This document shows positions 1 through 9,988 of a DNA stretch of 38,625 nucleotides, piece by piece (positions within the stretch are counted from its first letter, which is position 1; every line of letters starts with the position of its first letter). The stretch is from an uncultured Bacteroidota bacterium (GTDB lineage Bacteria; Bacteroidota; Bacteroidia; Chitinophagales; Saprospiraceae): contig CAINVS010000287.1 in NCBI GenBank assembly GCA_903854205.1, positions 1-38,625 on the forward strand, read 5' to 3'. A model generated the notes under the pieces. The model was not told the origin of the DNA, ran no database searches, and saw nothing but the letters and a program-made list of their open reading frames with translations. Position numbers and translations under genes: made by a program.

Positions 1-42
1 CAAATCCGTATTTTTAAAAATGAAGCTACTCTTATAAAAGAT

Positions 43-74
43 AAAAGGAGCGCCTTTTTGGACGCGCCCTTTTT
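43..74 (+). terminator. Rho-independent terminator-like hairpin of an upstream gene outside the window
   Basis: AAAAGG[A]GCGC ... GCGCCCTTTT: 10-bp stem with one bulged A, followed by T's. Confidence 0.7.
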
Positions 75-77
75 AAT

Positions 78-415
78 GTGTACAGTGCATATCAATCAAC
101 TAGTGGCGTAGGTCAAATGTGGTAGTAATCGCCAAACACTAGCATAGAGCAATGGTATAATGCCAGGTTGAATCTGAAGAAAGCTGGCGGCAAAACTCTG
201 CATAGAGGAACATGAATCATGTCTTGCATAACCGATGGGACAAGACTTCATTATAAGTCAAAACCAAAGATTTTATAGCCATCGGACTGTAAACTTGACG
301 GGGCCATTTAGTGAAAGTGGGTTGAATTGCCAAGAGAGTCTAATGGACGTGAGGAAACATAATAATAATTACACTATCCCGAGACACTATCCAGCTAATT
401 GTATAAGTAAAAAAA
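78..415 (+). ncRNA. Structured RNA remnant resembling domain I (5' part) of a bacterial group II intron, lacking an IEP ORF and recognisable domain V
   Basis: Group II-like motifs (GTTGAATCTGAAGAAAGCTGGCGGCAAAACTC, GTGAGGAAACAT, ACACTATCCCGAGACACTATCC); helices ACATG/CATGT, GACTT/AAGTC, CCGATGG/CCATCGG; begins GTGTA just after a terminator hairpin. Family assignment is from memory. Confidence 0.5.
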
Positions 416-464
416 CTATTACTAAATTTTAATTTTCCTTGAGTCTTTTCCAATAAAATGTAGT

Positions 465-472
465 TACTTTTG
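465..472 (+). promoter_or_regulatory. Bacteroidota -7 box TACTTTTG upstream of fadJ-like gene
   Basis: Matches TAnnTTTG; TTG at 439-441 is about 23 nt upstream, a suboptimal spacing. Confidence 0.4.
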
Positions 473-543
473 TGTAAACCCATTTTAGGACAAAACAGGC
501 AGACAAGTTATTCTACCGGCCTATAACCTAATAATTACTAATA

Positions 544-2667
544 ATGAACAACATATTAACATACTCCCCGGATTCCGACGGCATCGCCGTCATCACAGTC
601 CGTATGGCCGATGCACCCACAAATCTTTTCACGATGGAATGCATCCGCGCCTATATCGAGGCCGCCTCAATGGCAGTCAAAAATCCGAATGTAAAAGGCA
701 TTGTCCTAACATCCGGACATAACGATTTTATGGCAGGAGCAGACCTCAACGCCGTGCTCAACCCACCATACAGTCCCGAAGAACTCTTCAAAGGACTGAT
801 GGAAGCCAATAACGCCTTCCGCATACTCGAAACCGCAGGTAAGCCCTTTGTGGCAGCCATAAACGGCTCAGCATTGGGCGGAGGATATGAGCTGGCACTG
901 ACCTGTCATTATCGCATTGCGGTGAATAATCCTAAAATCCGCATCGGACTTCCGGAAGTATCACTCGGTATGCTGCCCGGCGGCGGCGGCACACAGCGTC
1001 TGCCCCGCATGATCGGCATTCCGGCTGCGGTGGTAAATATTCTGCAGGCCAAACAATACAATCCCGAAGAAGCATTGAGTATGGGCTTTGTCAATGCACT
1101 GGTTGCTACTCAGGAGGAGCTCATACCTGCGGCCAAAGCTTGGATTCTCAAAGGCGGTAAAGCCATACAGCCCTGGGATGACAAGTCATTTAAAGTGCCC
1201 GGCGGGGGTCTGATGTCCAAATCGGGATTTGAAACCATGATCGGCGGAATCGGCAATCTGCGCAAAGAAACACATGGCAATTATCCCGGGGCAGGTTATG
1301 CCTTGGCAGCCATTCACGACGGATTTTCACTGCCCCTCGAACGCGGTTTGGAGGTAGAAGCGCGTTATTTTACCAAATCCTATTTCTCAAAAGAAGCCCG
1401 CAATATTGTACGCACCGGATTTTTTGCCATGAACGAAGCCAAAAAAGGCAAGTCGAAACCAATCGGTTTTGATACTTATAAAATTGGCAGACTCGGTATT
1501 CTCGGAGCAGGAATGATGGGTGCCGGAATTGCCTATGTATCGGCACTAGCAGGAATACAGGTGGTATTGAAAGATGTAACAAAAGAAGCTGCCGAAAAAG
1601 GCAAAAAATACTCGGAAGACCTGCTGCAGAAACGTGTTGCCAAGGGCAAGATGACTGCAGAGAAGATGCAGGGTATTCTGAACCTCATCCACTGCAGCAC
1701 CGATGCAGCCGATCTTACAGGCTGTGACATGATTATTGAAGCAGTTTTTGAAAATCAGGAGCTCAAAGCCCTTGTGACTAAAGAGGCAGAGGCTGTTTTG
1801 GGTGAAAATAAAATTTACGCGTCCAATACTTCCACCATTCCAATTTCCATTTTGGCAGAAGCCTCAGCCAGACCAAATAATTTTATCGGTGTTCACTTTT
1901 TCTCGCCCGTTGATAAAATGCCCCTTGTGGAAATTATCGTAGCTAAAGCAACTTCTGAATATGCCATTGCTGCTGCGATTGACTATGTCACACAGATTGG
2001 CAAAGTGCCGATTGTCGTGAATGACAGCCGCGGATTTTTCACCTCCCGCGTTTTCGGCACCTATACAGGCGAGGGTGCACTCATGCTGCAGGAAGGTGTA
2101 CCTGCCGCAATGATAGAAAATGTCGCCAAACGCGTAGGTATGCCTGTGGGGCCATTAGCAGTTACTGACGAAGTGGCGCTGACATTGGCATTGCATGTTA
2201 TGGATGAGGCACCGAGCCTTAGTCCGGAAGAAAAACTTGTGTACTCGGTTTACAAAGCAATGGCCCGCGAATTGGGGCGTGAAGGGAAAAAAGTAGGTAA
2301 GGGATTTTATGAATATCCTGCAGGCGATAAAAAATTCCTCTGGCCCGGACTTAAAGAACTGTTCAAAGAAGATATAAATGCGGTGGATGCTGAAACTGTA
2401 GGAAAACGCCTGCTGCATATCATGGCATTGGAATCTTACCGCTGTTTGGAAGAAAATGTACTGCGTTCTCCAAAGGACGGAGATTTGGGCTCCATGTTGG
2501 GGCTTGGCTTCCCGCCTTATACCGGTGGGGTTTTTTCCTATATCGACTTCGTAGGCCCAGCACAATTTGTAAAGGAATGTGATGCCTTCGCTCAAAAATT
2601 CGGACCAAGATTCTCAGTACCTGCTTCTTTAAGGGCTATGGCAGAGAAGGGGGAAAGATTTTATTGA
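544..2667 (+). CDS. fadJ: 3-hydroxyacyl-CoA dehydrogenase / enoyl-CoA hydratase fusion (FadJ/FadB-like)
   Basis: 707-aa ORF; crotonase motifs (ALGGGYELALTCHYRIA, GLPEVSLGMLPGGGGTQRLPR), Rossmann GILGAGMMGAGIA, HFFSPVDKMPLVEII. Confidence 0.93.
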   Translation: MNNILTYSPDSDGIAVITVRMADAPTNLFTMECIRAYIEAASMAVKNPNVKGIVLTSGHNDFMAGADLNAVLNPPYSPEELFKGLMEANNAFRILETAGKPFVAAINGSALGGGYELALTCHYRIAVNNPKIRIGLPEVSLGMLPGGGGTQRLPRMIGIPAAVVNILQAKQYNPEEALSMGFVNALVATQEELIPAAKAWILKGGKAIQPWDDKSFKVPGGGLMSKSGFETMIGGIGNLRKETHGNYPGAGYALAAIHDGFSLPLERGLEVEARYFTKSYFSKEARNIVRTGFFAMNEAKKGKSKPIGFDTYKIGRLGILGAGMMGAGIAYVSALAGIQVVLKDVTKEAAEKGKKYSEDLLQKRVAKGKMTAEKMQGILNLIHCSTDAADLTGCDMIIEAVFENQELKALVTKEAEAVLGENKIYASNTSTIPISILAEASARPNNFIGVHFFSPVDKMPLVEIIVAKATSEYAIAAAIDYVTQIGKVPIVVNDSRGFFTSRVFGTYTGEGALMLQEGVPAAMIENVAKRVGMPVGPLAVTDEVALTLALHVMDEAPSLSPEEKLVYSVYKAMARELGREGKKVGKGFYEYPAGDKKFLWPGLKELFKEDINAVDAETVGKRLLHIMALESYRCLEENVLRSPKDGDLGSMLGLGFPPYTGGVFSYIDFVGPAQFVKECDAFAQKFGPRFSVPASLRAMAEKGERFY

Positions 2668-2715
2668 TAGACTGGAGATATGAGATATTAGACTTGAGAC
2701 ATTCGAGAAGTTAAT

Positions 2716-2744
2716 AAAAATCCTCCGGAAACGGGGGATTTTTT
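2716..2744 (+). terminator. Intrinsic terminator after the fadJ-like gene
   Basis: AAAAATCCTCCG gaaa CGGGGGATTTTTT stem with one G-T wobble. Confidence 0.75.
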
Positions 2745-2784
2745 GTGGTTTAAAGGAGGTTTTCAGCTGTGGCTCTTTTCTTTC

Positions 2785-4111
2785 TTACGAATACAACATC
2801 AGGTATTCATTAATTTTTGTTCCATGGTAATAGGGGATATTGAGCAACTTAAAAGGTTTTTGACTAAGGGTGTTCACTTGCTCTTCAGAATAATAATTGG
2901 CACTGAGTCTAATGCCAATGTCCAGTTCGGATTCATCCATAAACTGCATCAGAGAGCGCAATCTACCTTTTACTCCCGATTTAATTTCGATTGGATAGAC
3001 TTTATTTCTGTCAACGTAAATAATGTCAATTTCTGCATTTGCACTCAATTGTTCTCTAACCCAGAAAAAAGGTTTATAGTGAAAATTTGTTTGCGTTGAA
3101 ATAAGTTCCTGCGATACAATATGTTGAATAATTTTACCCCTCATGAAATCACTCAAATCCTTCACTCCAATCATATCTGACTGAATTCCAAGTAAATAAT
3201 TTAATAGTCCGGTATCGAGATATTGCAGTCTTGGACTTCTTTTTAAATTTGGAAGTGGTGGATAAACTGTTTGTGTTACCGGATAAATCAATTGAATAAT
3301 TTTGGCCATTTCCAGTGATTGAAAGGCATCTGAAACCTCTCGGGACTGATAATTCGAATTGGCAAAACCACTAAACTTTATTCTATCCTGTTCAAGATGT
3401 GAATAATTTAGAATATGCCTCAGGATTTTTCTTTTGCTAATATTTTTTGCATATTTCTCTGCATCATCTTTATAACTTTGCCAAAGGTCGGCAAATATTT
3501 CACGTGTTGATACTAAATCCTTAGAAGTCAGGTACGTTTTAAGAACTTCCGGCATTCCTCCCAGAATTGTGTATTCCTGAAATACAGGCAAAAGTAAATC
3601 ATGAGCCATAGCAGTCAAGGGTACCTGTTGAATATGCCAGCAAAGATGGATTTACAGTATGTAAATATTCTTCAAAGTTGATTGGATAAACAGGTATTTG
3701 ATGCACTCTGCCAACAGGAAAAGATTGGATCTTGTCGAGGGCAAATTCCAAAAGGGAACCCGCTGCAATGACATGAAGATACGGATGTTCTTCATAAAAA
3801 AACCTGAGCATCTGCAAAGCCTTAGTAGAAGCCTGGATTTCATCGATAAAGAAAAAAGTTTCAGTTTCTTTTGGGAAGTTATTGATAGCGAACAGGAAAT
3901 CTATTAATTCCTGCAAATTGTAACGCTCAAAAAGATTAAAGTCTTCTGATTTTTCCAAATTCAATAAAATACGCTGAGCATATTTTTTTGAGAATTCCTT
4001 CGCGATATATGATTTTCCGACCTGCCTTGCACCTCTTAGCAATATTGGTTTGCGATTAGGAGAGATCTTCCATTTTTCTAAGTCAGAAAAAACTTTTCGG
4101 TATAATTTCAT
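2785..4111 (-). pseudogene. ATPase with DUF4143 C-terminal domain, split into two ORFs by a frameshift
   Basis: ORF 3599-4111 has Walker A (GARQVGKS) and FFIDEIQ; ORF 2785-3618 has the rest (FQEYTILGGMPEVL, DUF4143-like/nuclease-like C-terminus). They overlap by 20 nt in different frames. Confidence 0.8.
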
Positions 4112-4304
4112 ATTTACATATATAGTGTAAAGTGCAATAAATCAGGACAAAGTCAATATTTATGTTACATTCTACACCATAATATTGTTAATTTTTGTTA
4201 CATTCTATACCATAGTGTAACTATTAGTAAAAAATCATCAGTGATTGCAACCCCATAGAGACTAACATTTTGTGTCCAAAAGCGAAATATCACCCACAAT
4301 CCAA

Positions 4305-4335
4305 TTTGCCTAATTCCTAAAAACTGCTAACTTTG
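4305..4335 (+). promoter_or_regulatory. Bacteroidota sigma-A promoter TTTG-N19-TAACTTTG
   Basis: TTTG at 4305-4308, TAACTTTG at 4328-4335, upstream of the 4391 ORF. Confidence 0.55.
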
Positions 4336-4390
4336 CGACATTAATTCACCCGAAAGGTAAAATTGCCTTTTATAATTCATTTCAAACCAC

Positions 4391-4969
4391 ATGTCTTTCC
4401 GCCTCAACGCCATATTCATCCTGGACAAGGAATACAGCAGTGACGAAGAGCTGCTAAAAAAATTGAATCATAAAACAAAGCTGGTTCCGAAAGCCACTGC
4501 CGATTTTTTTGAAACCAATAACCGTTGGAACAAGCTGTTTATCGGTATGATGGGCAATTGCAGAATTGTCTGTAACGGCAAACTGATCAACCGTGCATTT
4601 GAGGAGCCTGATTTTGCCGCAGCCTTCCCGCAGGCCGAACTGGCGGGTGTTATTTGGGATGAGGCTGCCGAAACCTTTGGTTTTGTACTCTTCAAGAATG
4701 GTAAAACCGTCCGCAAAGTATTGGTGGCTGCCGGAGAATTTGAATTCGATCAGGGCTTTGCTATCGATGAAGAAACAAAAATTAAAGACGAGGATCTCCT
4801 GGACGAGGACGAAATGGAAGATATTGTAGAAGATGAGGGCAAAGATGCCCTGAAGGCCATTCTGAAATCAGAAAGGGCCATACACACAACCAATCAACTG
4901 GTGAAAAGATATTTGGGTGCGAATCTGGTTGAAATTGAGGAAGAGGTAATGATGGAGGAATACGGGTAA
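4391..4969 (+). CDS. Hypothetical protein with acidic C-terminal region
   Basis: 192-aa ORF with a consensus promoter upstream; no family recognised. Confidence 0.8.
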   Translation: MSFRLNAIFILDKEYSSDEELLKKLNHKTKLVPKATADFFETNNRWNKLFIGMMGNCRIVCNGKLINRAFEEPDFAAAFPQAELAGVIWDEAAETFGFVLFKNGKTVRKVLVAAGEFEFDQGFAIDEETKIKDEDLLDEDEMEDIVEDEGKDALKAILKSERAIHTTNQLVKRYLGANLVEIEEEVMMEEYG

Positions 4970-5037
4970 ATATTTATTAGTATGTTGAAAGCAGTAAATC
5001 TGTTTCCAAAACCTTAGCTTGCCACAAAACCAACAGG

Positions 5038-5673
5038 ATGTCCAAAAGACTGCAAACAGCCGGAGAAGAAAAAGCAAATGCCCTTACACATGGAATCGGC
5101 ATACTGTTTTGTTTAATTGCCATGCCGGTTTTGTTACTGAAGGTGGACAAAAATGAAGCGCATATATTCTGGGCTATTCTTGTTTTTGGTATTGGGATGC
5201 TCATGGTGTACAGCAGTTCCACCATTTATCATCTTATTCAAAATCCCGAACTGAAAGCCAAGGTAAGGGTGGCCGACCATGCAAGTATCTACTTTCTGAT
5301 AGCAGGTACTTACACCCCGCTCATAGCCACTTATCTGCCTAAAGAAAAAGCAGTTTTTTTTCTAGGGCTCATTTGGGCGCTTGTATCTATTGGTGTTTTG
5401 TTCAAAATCTTCTTCACCCACCGTTTCAAAATCGTTTCAGTCAGTATCTACCTTGCTATGGGCTGGATGATCGTTTTTATGGTTGAACCCTTGCGGCAAA
5501 ATATGCCGATAGCCTTTCTGCCCATGATTGTCATTGGAGGATTGAGTTATACCTTGGGTGTTTATTTTTATGTAAAAAGTAATAAACCTTATTACCACGC
5601 CATTTGGCATTGCTGCGTATTGGGCGGAACAGTATCACATTGGATTTTTGTTTACCGGACTGTAGTAAATTAA
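5038..5673 (+). CDS. Hemolysin III / YqfA family membrane protein
   Basis: 211 aa; EEKANALTHGIG, STIYHL, DHASIYFLIAGTYTP, HAIWHCCVLGGTVSHW. Confidence 0.92.
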   Translation: MSKRLQTAGEEKANALTHGIGILFCLIAMPVLLLKVDKNEAHIFWAILVFGIGMLMVYSSSTIYHLIQNPELKAKVRVADHASIYFLIAGTYTPLIATYLPKEKAVFFLGLIWALVSIGVLFKIFFTHRFKIVSVSIYLAMGWMIVFMVEPLRQNMPIAFLPMIVIGGLSYTLGVYFYVKSNKPYYHAIWHCCVLGGTVSHWIFVYRTVVN

Positions 5674-5704
5674 TGTTTCAAATGCGCTGACTATGGTGCT
5701 AAAA

Positions 5705-5739
5705 AAAAGCGATTGTCGGTTTTCCGGCAATCGCTTTTA
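5705..5739 (+). terminator. Intrinsic terminator after hemolysin III
   Basis: AAAAGCGATTG...CAATCGCTTTT stem. Confidence 0.75.
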
Positions 5740-5764
5740 GAATAATCCCAAATCCGTCATTAGA

Positions 5765-6050
5765 AATTCTATTCACTACGTGGAGCCTCCGGGGTTCGCT
5801 TCGCGGAGCCTTCGGGTTCCAAGCCTAAATTGCTCTGAAACTAAGCACTTACTTGTTTTTTGGGTCTAAAAATAGGTGTAACTATTTGTTTAGCTCGCAA
5901 GCTCGGTTCTTTACCCCCAAAAACTCAGTGAACACTTATTTTCACTGTGCGGAGCCCTTCGGGGTTCGCTTCGCGGAGCGTTGGTTCTGTGCCCTTTTGG
6001 CTTTCACTCCGTGTAGCCTTGGTTCATCACGAACTCTAATAACGGATTTG
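5765..6050. repeat. Intergenic GC-rich repeat block (GTGGAGCC..TTCGGGGTTCGCTTCGCGGAGC family)
   Basis: ATTAGAAATTCTATTCACTACGTGGAGCC also occurs near 21972; GGAGCCCTTCGGGGTTCGCTTCGCGGAGCG recurs within the block near 5951. Confidence 0.6.
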
Positions 6051-6076
6051 GATAATGTATAATACCAAATTTATTT

Positions 6077-6283
6077 CTCCAAGAGTTTTTCGAGGCGTTC
6101 CAATCTGGAATTCAGATTGGTACATTCAAATTATAGTCGCCCAAATAAATGGCACGGTTGTCAAAGCCCGGTTATGAACTGATAAGTTCGAATTTATTAA
6201 AACCGCTGTAGGTATTGTAATTACTGTGTAGAGTTCGGGTTCCAACCAAATGCAGTTTTTCGACCGGAGCATTGATGTAACTA
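6077..6283 (-). pseudogene. Decayed, internally deleted copy of the 3' part of the S74/YadA-like repeat gene
   Basis: AAATAAATGGCACGGTTGTCAAAGCCCGGTTATGAACTGATAAGTTCGAATTTATTAAAACCGCTGTAGGTATTGTAA and ATGCAGTTTTTCGACCGGAGCATTGATG closely match about 10480-10640; TTTTTCGAGGCGTTCCAATCT matches about 10008-10028. Confidence 0.85.
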
Positions 6284-6309
6284 TAAAATCATATAAAATC
6301 TCCTATAAT

Positions 6310-9300
6310 CTACCGCACCAACACAAAGCCCGCCCATTTCTCCGGCTCTGTCGGGTATTTACTGCGCATTTCCTTTTGTGCTTTTTCGAAGGAAGTTACC
6401 GGTTTTTTGTTTTGCTTAAATCATTGTAAAACAAAGTCATGAGCTCCATGGTTTCCTTATCGGGTACAGACCAGAGCGAGACGATGATTTGCTCCACCCC
6501 TGCCAGTTTAAAGCCTCGTTTGAGGCCAAAAGTACCTTCCGATCCTTCAATTTTTCCCAATCCCGTTTCACAGGCTGATAAGACGACGAGTTTGGTCTTG
6601 CGGAGGTTGAGTTGTGAAAATTCAAGGGCAGTTAGAATACCATCTTCACCCGTTTTTGAAAGCATTGTATCAGGTTTGGCTGTCCAACTATAGTTAGCCC
6701 CTGCAAGCATGAGGCCACAACGTACCATGGGATTATCCGAATCCCGATAGGTCTTACTTTCTTCTCCAAAACCTTTCTTTTTTTCCTGGATATCAGGGTA
6801 GGCAAATCCGTGCGTGGCGATATGCAATATACCCGGACTTTCTTTCTGAACTTCCGATTTAAAGATGTTTTCAGAAGCATTTTTATCAGAATAAGCACGG
6901 ATTTTCCAATGTTTTTTATTCAGAATTTTCTGTAACGATTGTAATTCTGTTTTGGTACCGGGCAGGTACTCCATTCGATTTTGATTGGTGGAACTGCGTG
7001 CTATATTTTCAGCAAGGGCATAGTCCTCCATATCCGTTTGTTCTTCTGCCAATGTATCCTTTGCCGTGGGAATTTCATCATAATTCACTCCACCAACCAG
7101 CAACATGGAATTTTCCATATTTGAAGACTTCAATCCCTCCGCCAGATAGCGCGTAGTGGAAAGCTGATGCAGGCTGTACCTATCGCTGAGATAAACGCAG
7201 TCTTTTGTTTGTTTAGTTTTTTTTCTGATTGCTCCGCGACTTGCAACATCCGATGAAGTCGAAGTTGTTATAGAACCATTTCCACAAAGGGCAGAAAATG
7301 CAATATTATTCAAATAGCCATCCGGGCTGTAATATACAGTCTCAACACCATTCAAAAAACTATCCAATGGTTCCCAGACTAATTTGTACAATTCAGGAAA
7401 ATTAAATTCATTAGCAGCAGCAAGGATTGATTTTTCTGCACCCAGTTTTGCCAGTTTGGGATAGGTATAGCCCTGACGCAGCACCAATGCCATATAATAA
7501 TGTTGGCTGTCCTTTTCATTGAAATACCTGGCAAATTCTATCGCGGCATATTTATCAGACAATGCATTTTGTACATCTTTCCAGTTGATTTGAAATTTTC
7601 TTTTGGAAGCAGCATATTCACCCAAACGTCCAACTAATATTTTGTCCAGAGAATCTGACTCTTGTTCGTAACGGTCAATGATTTCTTGATTTCCTGTTCC
7701 TGTTGAGACAAGATGACTAATTAGTCTTCTCATTTCCTTTAAATCCTTAAATATCTTGTTGGTTGTAGTGTCATTGCTATTTTGTACAGCCTCTTCTATC
7801 TCTCTGTAGGATTCGAGTAAGAGTCCTTTAGCGATGAGGTTGCTGTTGTATGATATTTCTGATGATTTAGGATAACTCTCTACTGCCATGGCAGCAAAAT
7901 TATTTAATTCTTCATAAAAACCTTTTTCCTGTACCCAGTAATTAGCTTTTCCCTTTTCAGAAAGCCATGAGAAGTTTTTAGAGAGGTTTTTGTTTTTGAT
8001 ATTATAACATTGGCTACAATAGCTAACAGCTTTGGGATAGTCATACATTTTTTTGTGTAAAATCCCAAGATTGAACAAGCTATTGACATAATCCGGGTGC
8101 TCCTCACCTATGGCTTTTTTATAAATCTCTATGGCTTTTTTGTATAAGGGCTCTGCGGACTTATATTCACCCATGTCCCTATACAAAATCCCGAGGTTAA
8201 TTAAGCTACTAGCAACATTCGGATGCTCCTCACCTAAGGCTTTCTTTAAAATCTCTAAGGATTGTTTGTATAAGAGCTCTGCGGACTTGTAATCACCCAT
8301 GTCCATATACAAAACCCCAAGGTTGTTTAAGTTATTTGCAACATTCGGGTGCTCCTCACCTATGGCTTTCTTTAAAATCTCTAAGGTTTGTTTGTATAAG
8401 GGCTCTGCGGACTTATAATCACCCATGTCAGAATATAAATTCCCAAGGTTACCTAAGCTACTCGCAACATCCGGGTGCTCCTCACCTAACGCTTTCTTAT
8501 ATATCTCTAAGGTTTGTTTGTACAAGGGCTCTGCCAACTTGTAATCACCCATTTCAGAATATAAATTCCCAAGGTTGTTTAAGTTATTCCCAAGATCCAG
8601 GTGCTCCTCACCTAAGGCTTTCTTTAAAATCCCTAAGGATTTTTTAAGCAAGGGCTCTGCCGACTTGTAATCACCCATTTCAGAATATAAATTCCCAAGG
8701 TCGCCTAAGCTATTCGCAACATCCGGGTGATCCTCACCTAAGGCTTTCTTTAAAATCTCTAAGGATTTTTTGTATAAAGGCTCTGCGGACTTGTAATCAC
8801 CCATTCTGAAAAATAAATTCCCAAGGTTGTTTAAGCTCATTGCTACATCCGGGTGCTCCTCCCCTAAAGCTTTCTTTAAAATCTCTAAGGTTTGTTTGTA
8901 TAAGGGTTCTGCCGACTTGTAATCACCCATTGTGAAATATAAATTCCCAAGGCTGATTAAGCAATTCGCAATATCTGGGTGCTCCTCACCTAAGGCTTTT
9001 TTTTTGATCTCTAAGGTTTGTTTGTATAAGGGCTCTGCGGACTTGTAATCACCCATGTCAAAATATAAATTCCCAAGGCTGATAAAGCAATTCGCAATAT
9101 CCAGGTGCTCCTCACCTAAGGCTTTTTTTTTGATCTCTAAGGTTTGTTTGTATAAGGGCTCTGCGGACTTGTAATCACCCATTCTGTAATATAAATTCCC
9201 AAGGTTATTCAAACTAAGTGCATAATCCGGGTGCATCTCACCTAAGGCTTTCTTATAAATCTCTAAAGATTTTTTATACAGGGGCTCTGCGGACTCGTAA

Positions 9301-9833
9301 TTACCCATATCTGAATACAAAATCCCAAGATTATTCAAACTACCAGCATATTCTGGGTGCATCTCACCTAAGGCTTTCTTTCTAATTTCTAAGGATTTTA
9401 AATACAAGGACTCTGCGGACTTGTAATCGCCCATATCTGAATACAAATTCCCAAGGCTATTCAAACAACCGGCATAGATTGGATACAATGGTTCTTTATG
9501 TTCCCATATTTTTATTGAATTTGATAAATATTTTTTTGCTTCCTCATTTTTCCCAATCTTATAGTAACAACCTCCAACTATGAATAAAATTCTGGCATAG
9601 GCCGTATCCTGGGTATCTAGCTCTTTTTCTCCTTTTTGCAACATGGCCAAGGCAAAAGGTAGTTGCTCCTCTGGTTTATTTTGTGATTTAAACAGGCTAT
9701 ACAGCTGCGTCAGACTCATTTTATTAAGTTGAATCGAGTCAACGACTTGCGCCTCAAGGACAATTGAAAGAAATAAAAAAAATGGTACTAGGTATTTCAT
9801 ATAGGTTCTTTTATGGTTTATATTCATTACCAA
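6310..9833 (-). CDS. Exported TPR-CHAT (caspase-like) protein; in-frame ORF 6396-9833, the -1 frame supplies the canonical C-terminus down to 6310
   Basis: Signal peptide-like N-terminus (MKYLVPFFLFLSIVLEAQ), about 12 kinesin-light-chain-type 42-aa TPRs, CHAT His (GILHIATHGF) and Cys (VVLSACETGLG) motifs; -1 frame reads KPVTSFEKAQKEMRSKYPTEPEKWAGFVLVR*. Confidence 0.88.
8090..9480 (-). repeat. 126-bp-period repeat array encoding TPR units
   Basis: Repeated CTCCTCACCTAAGGCTTTCTTTAAAATCTCTAAGG...GGCTCTGCGGACTTGTAATCACCCAT. Confidence 0.9.
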
Positions 9834-9933
9834 AAATTATAATTTTTACAATTCCACAAAAATCATCATTTATCGATTATCTTAAAATGGCTAAAGTTTC
9901 AAAATCTAATACAATATATCAAAATTGTACAAT

Positions 9934-9965
9934 AAAAAATGCAGAGCAATAAATATTACTCTGCA
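9934..9965 (-). terminator. Intrinsic terminator after the S74 repeat gene
   Basis: On minus strand: TGCAGAG TAATATTTATTG CTCTGCA TTTTTT. Confidence 0.75.
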
Positions 9966-9988
9966 CCATTATTGAAAATTCATTTTTA

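Noticed and set aside
235-432. 65-aa ORF
   Set aside because: Lies within the group II intron-like structured RNA; no protein-like features.
2155-2595. Antisense ORFs inside the fadJ-like gene
   Set aside because: Opposite a well-supported CDS; codon-bias shadow ORFs.
8090-9480. 126-bp repeats as a CRISPR or satellite
   Set aside because: In-frame coding repeats producing canonical 42-aa TPRs.
6310-9833. TPR-CHAT as a type III-E CRISPR (gRAMP/Craspase) component
   Set aside because: No gRAMP, Cas1 or CRISPR array in the window, and the protein carries an export signal.
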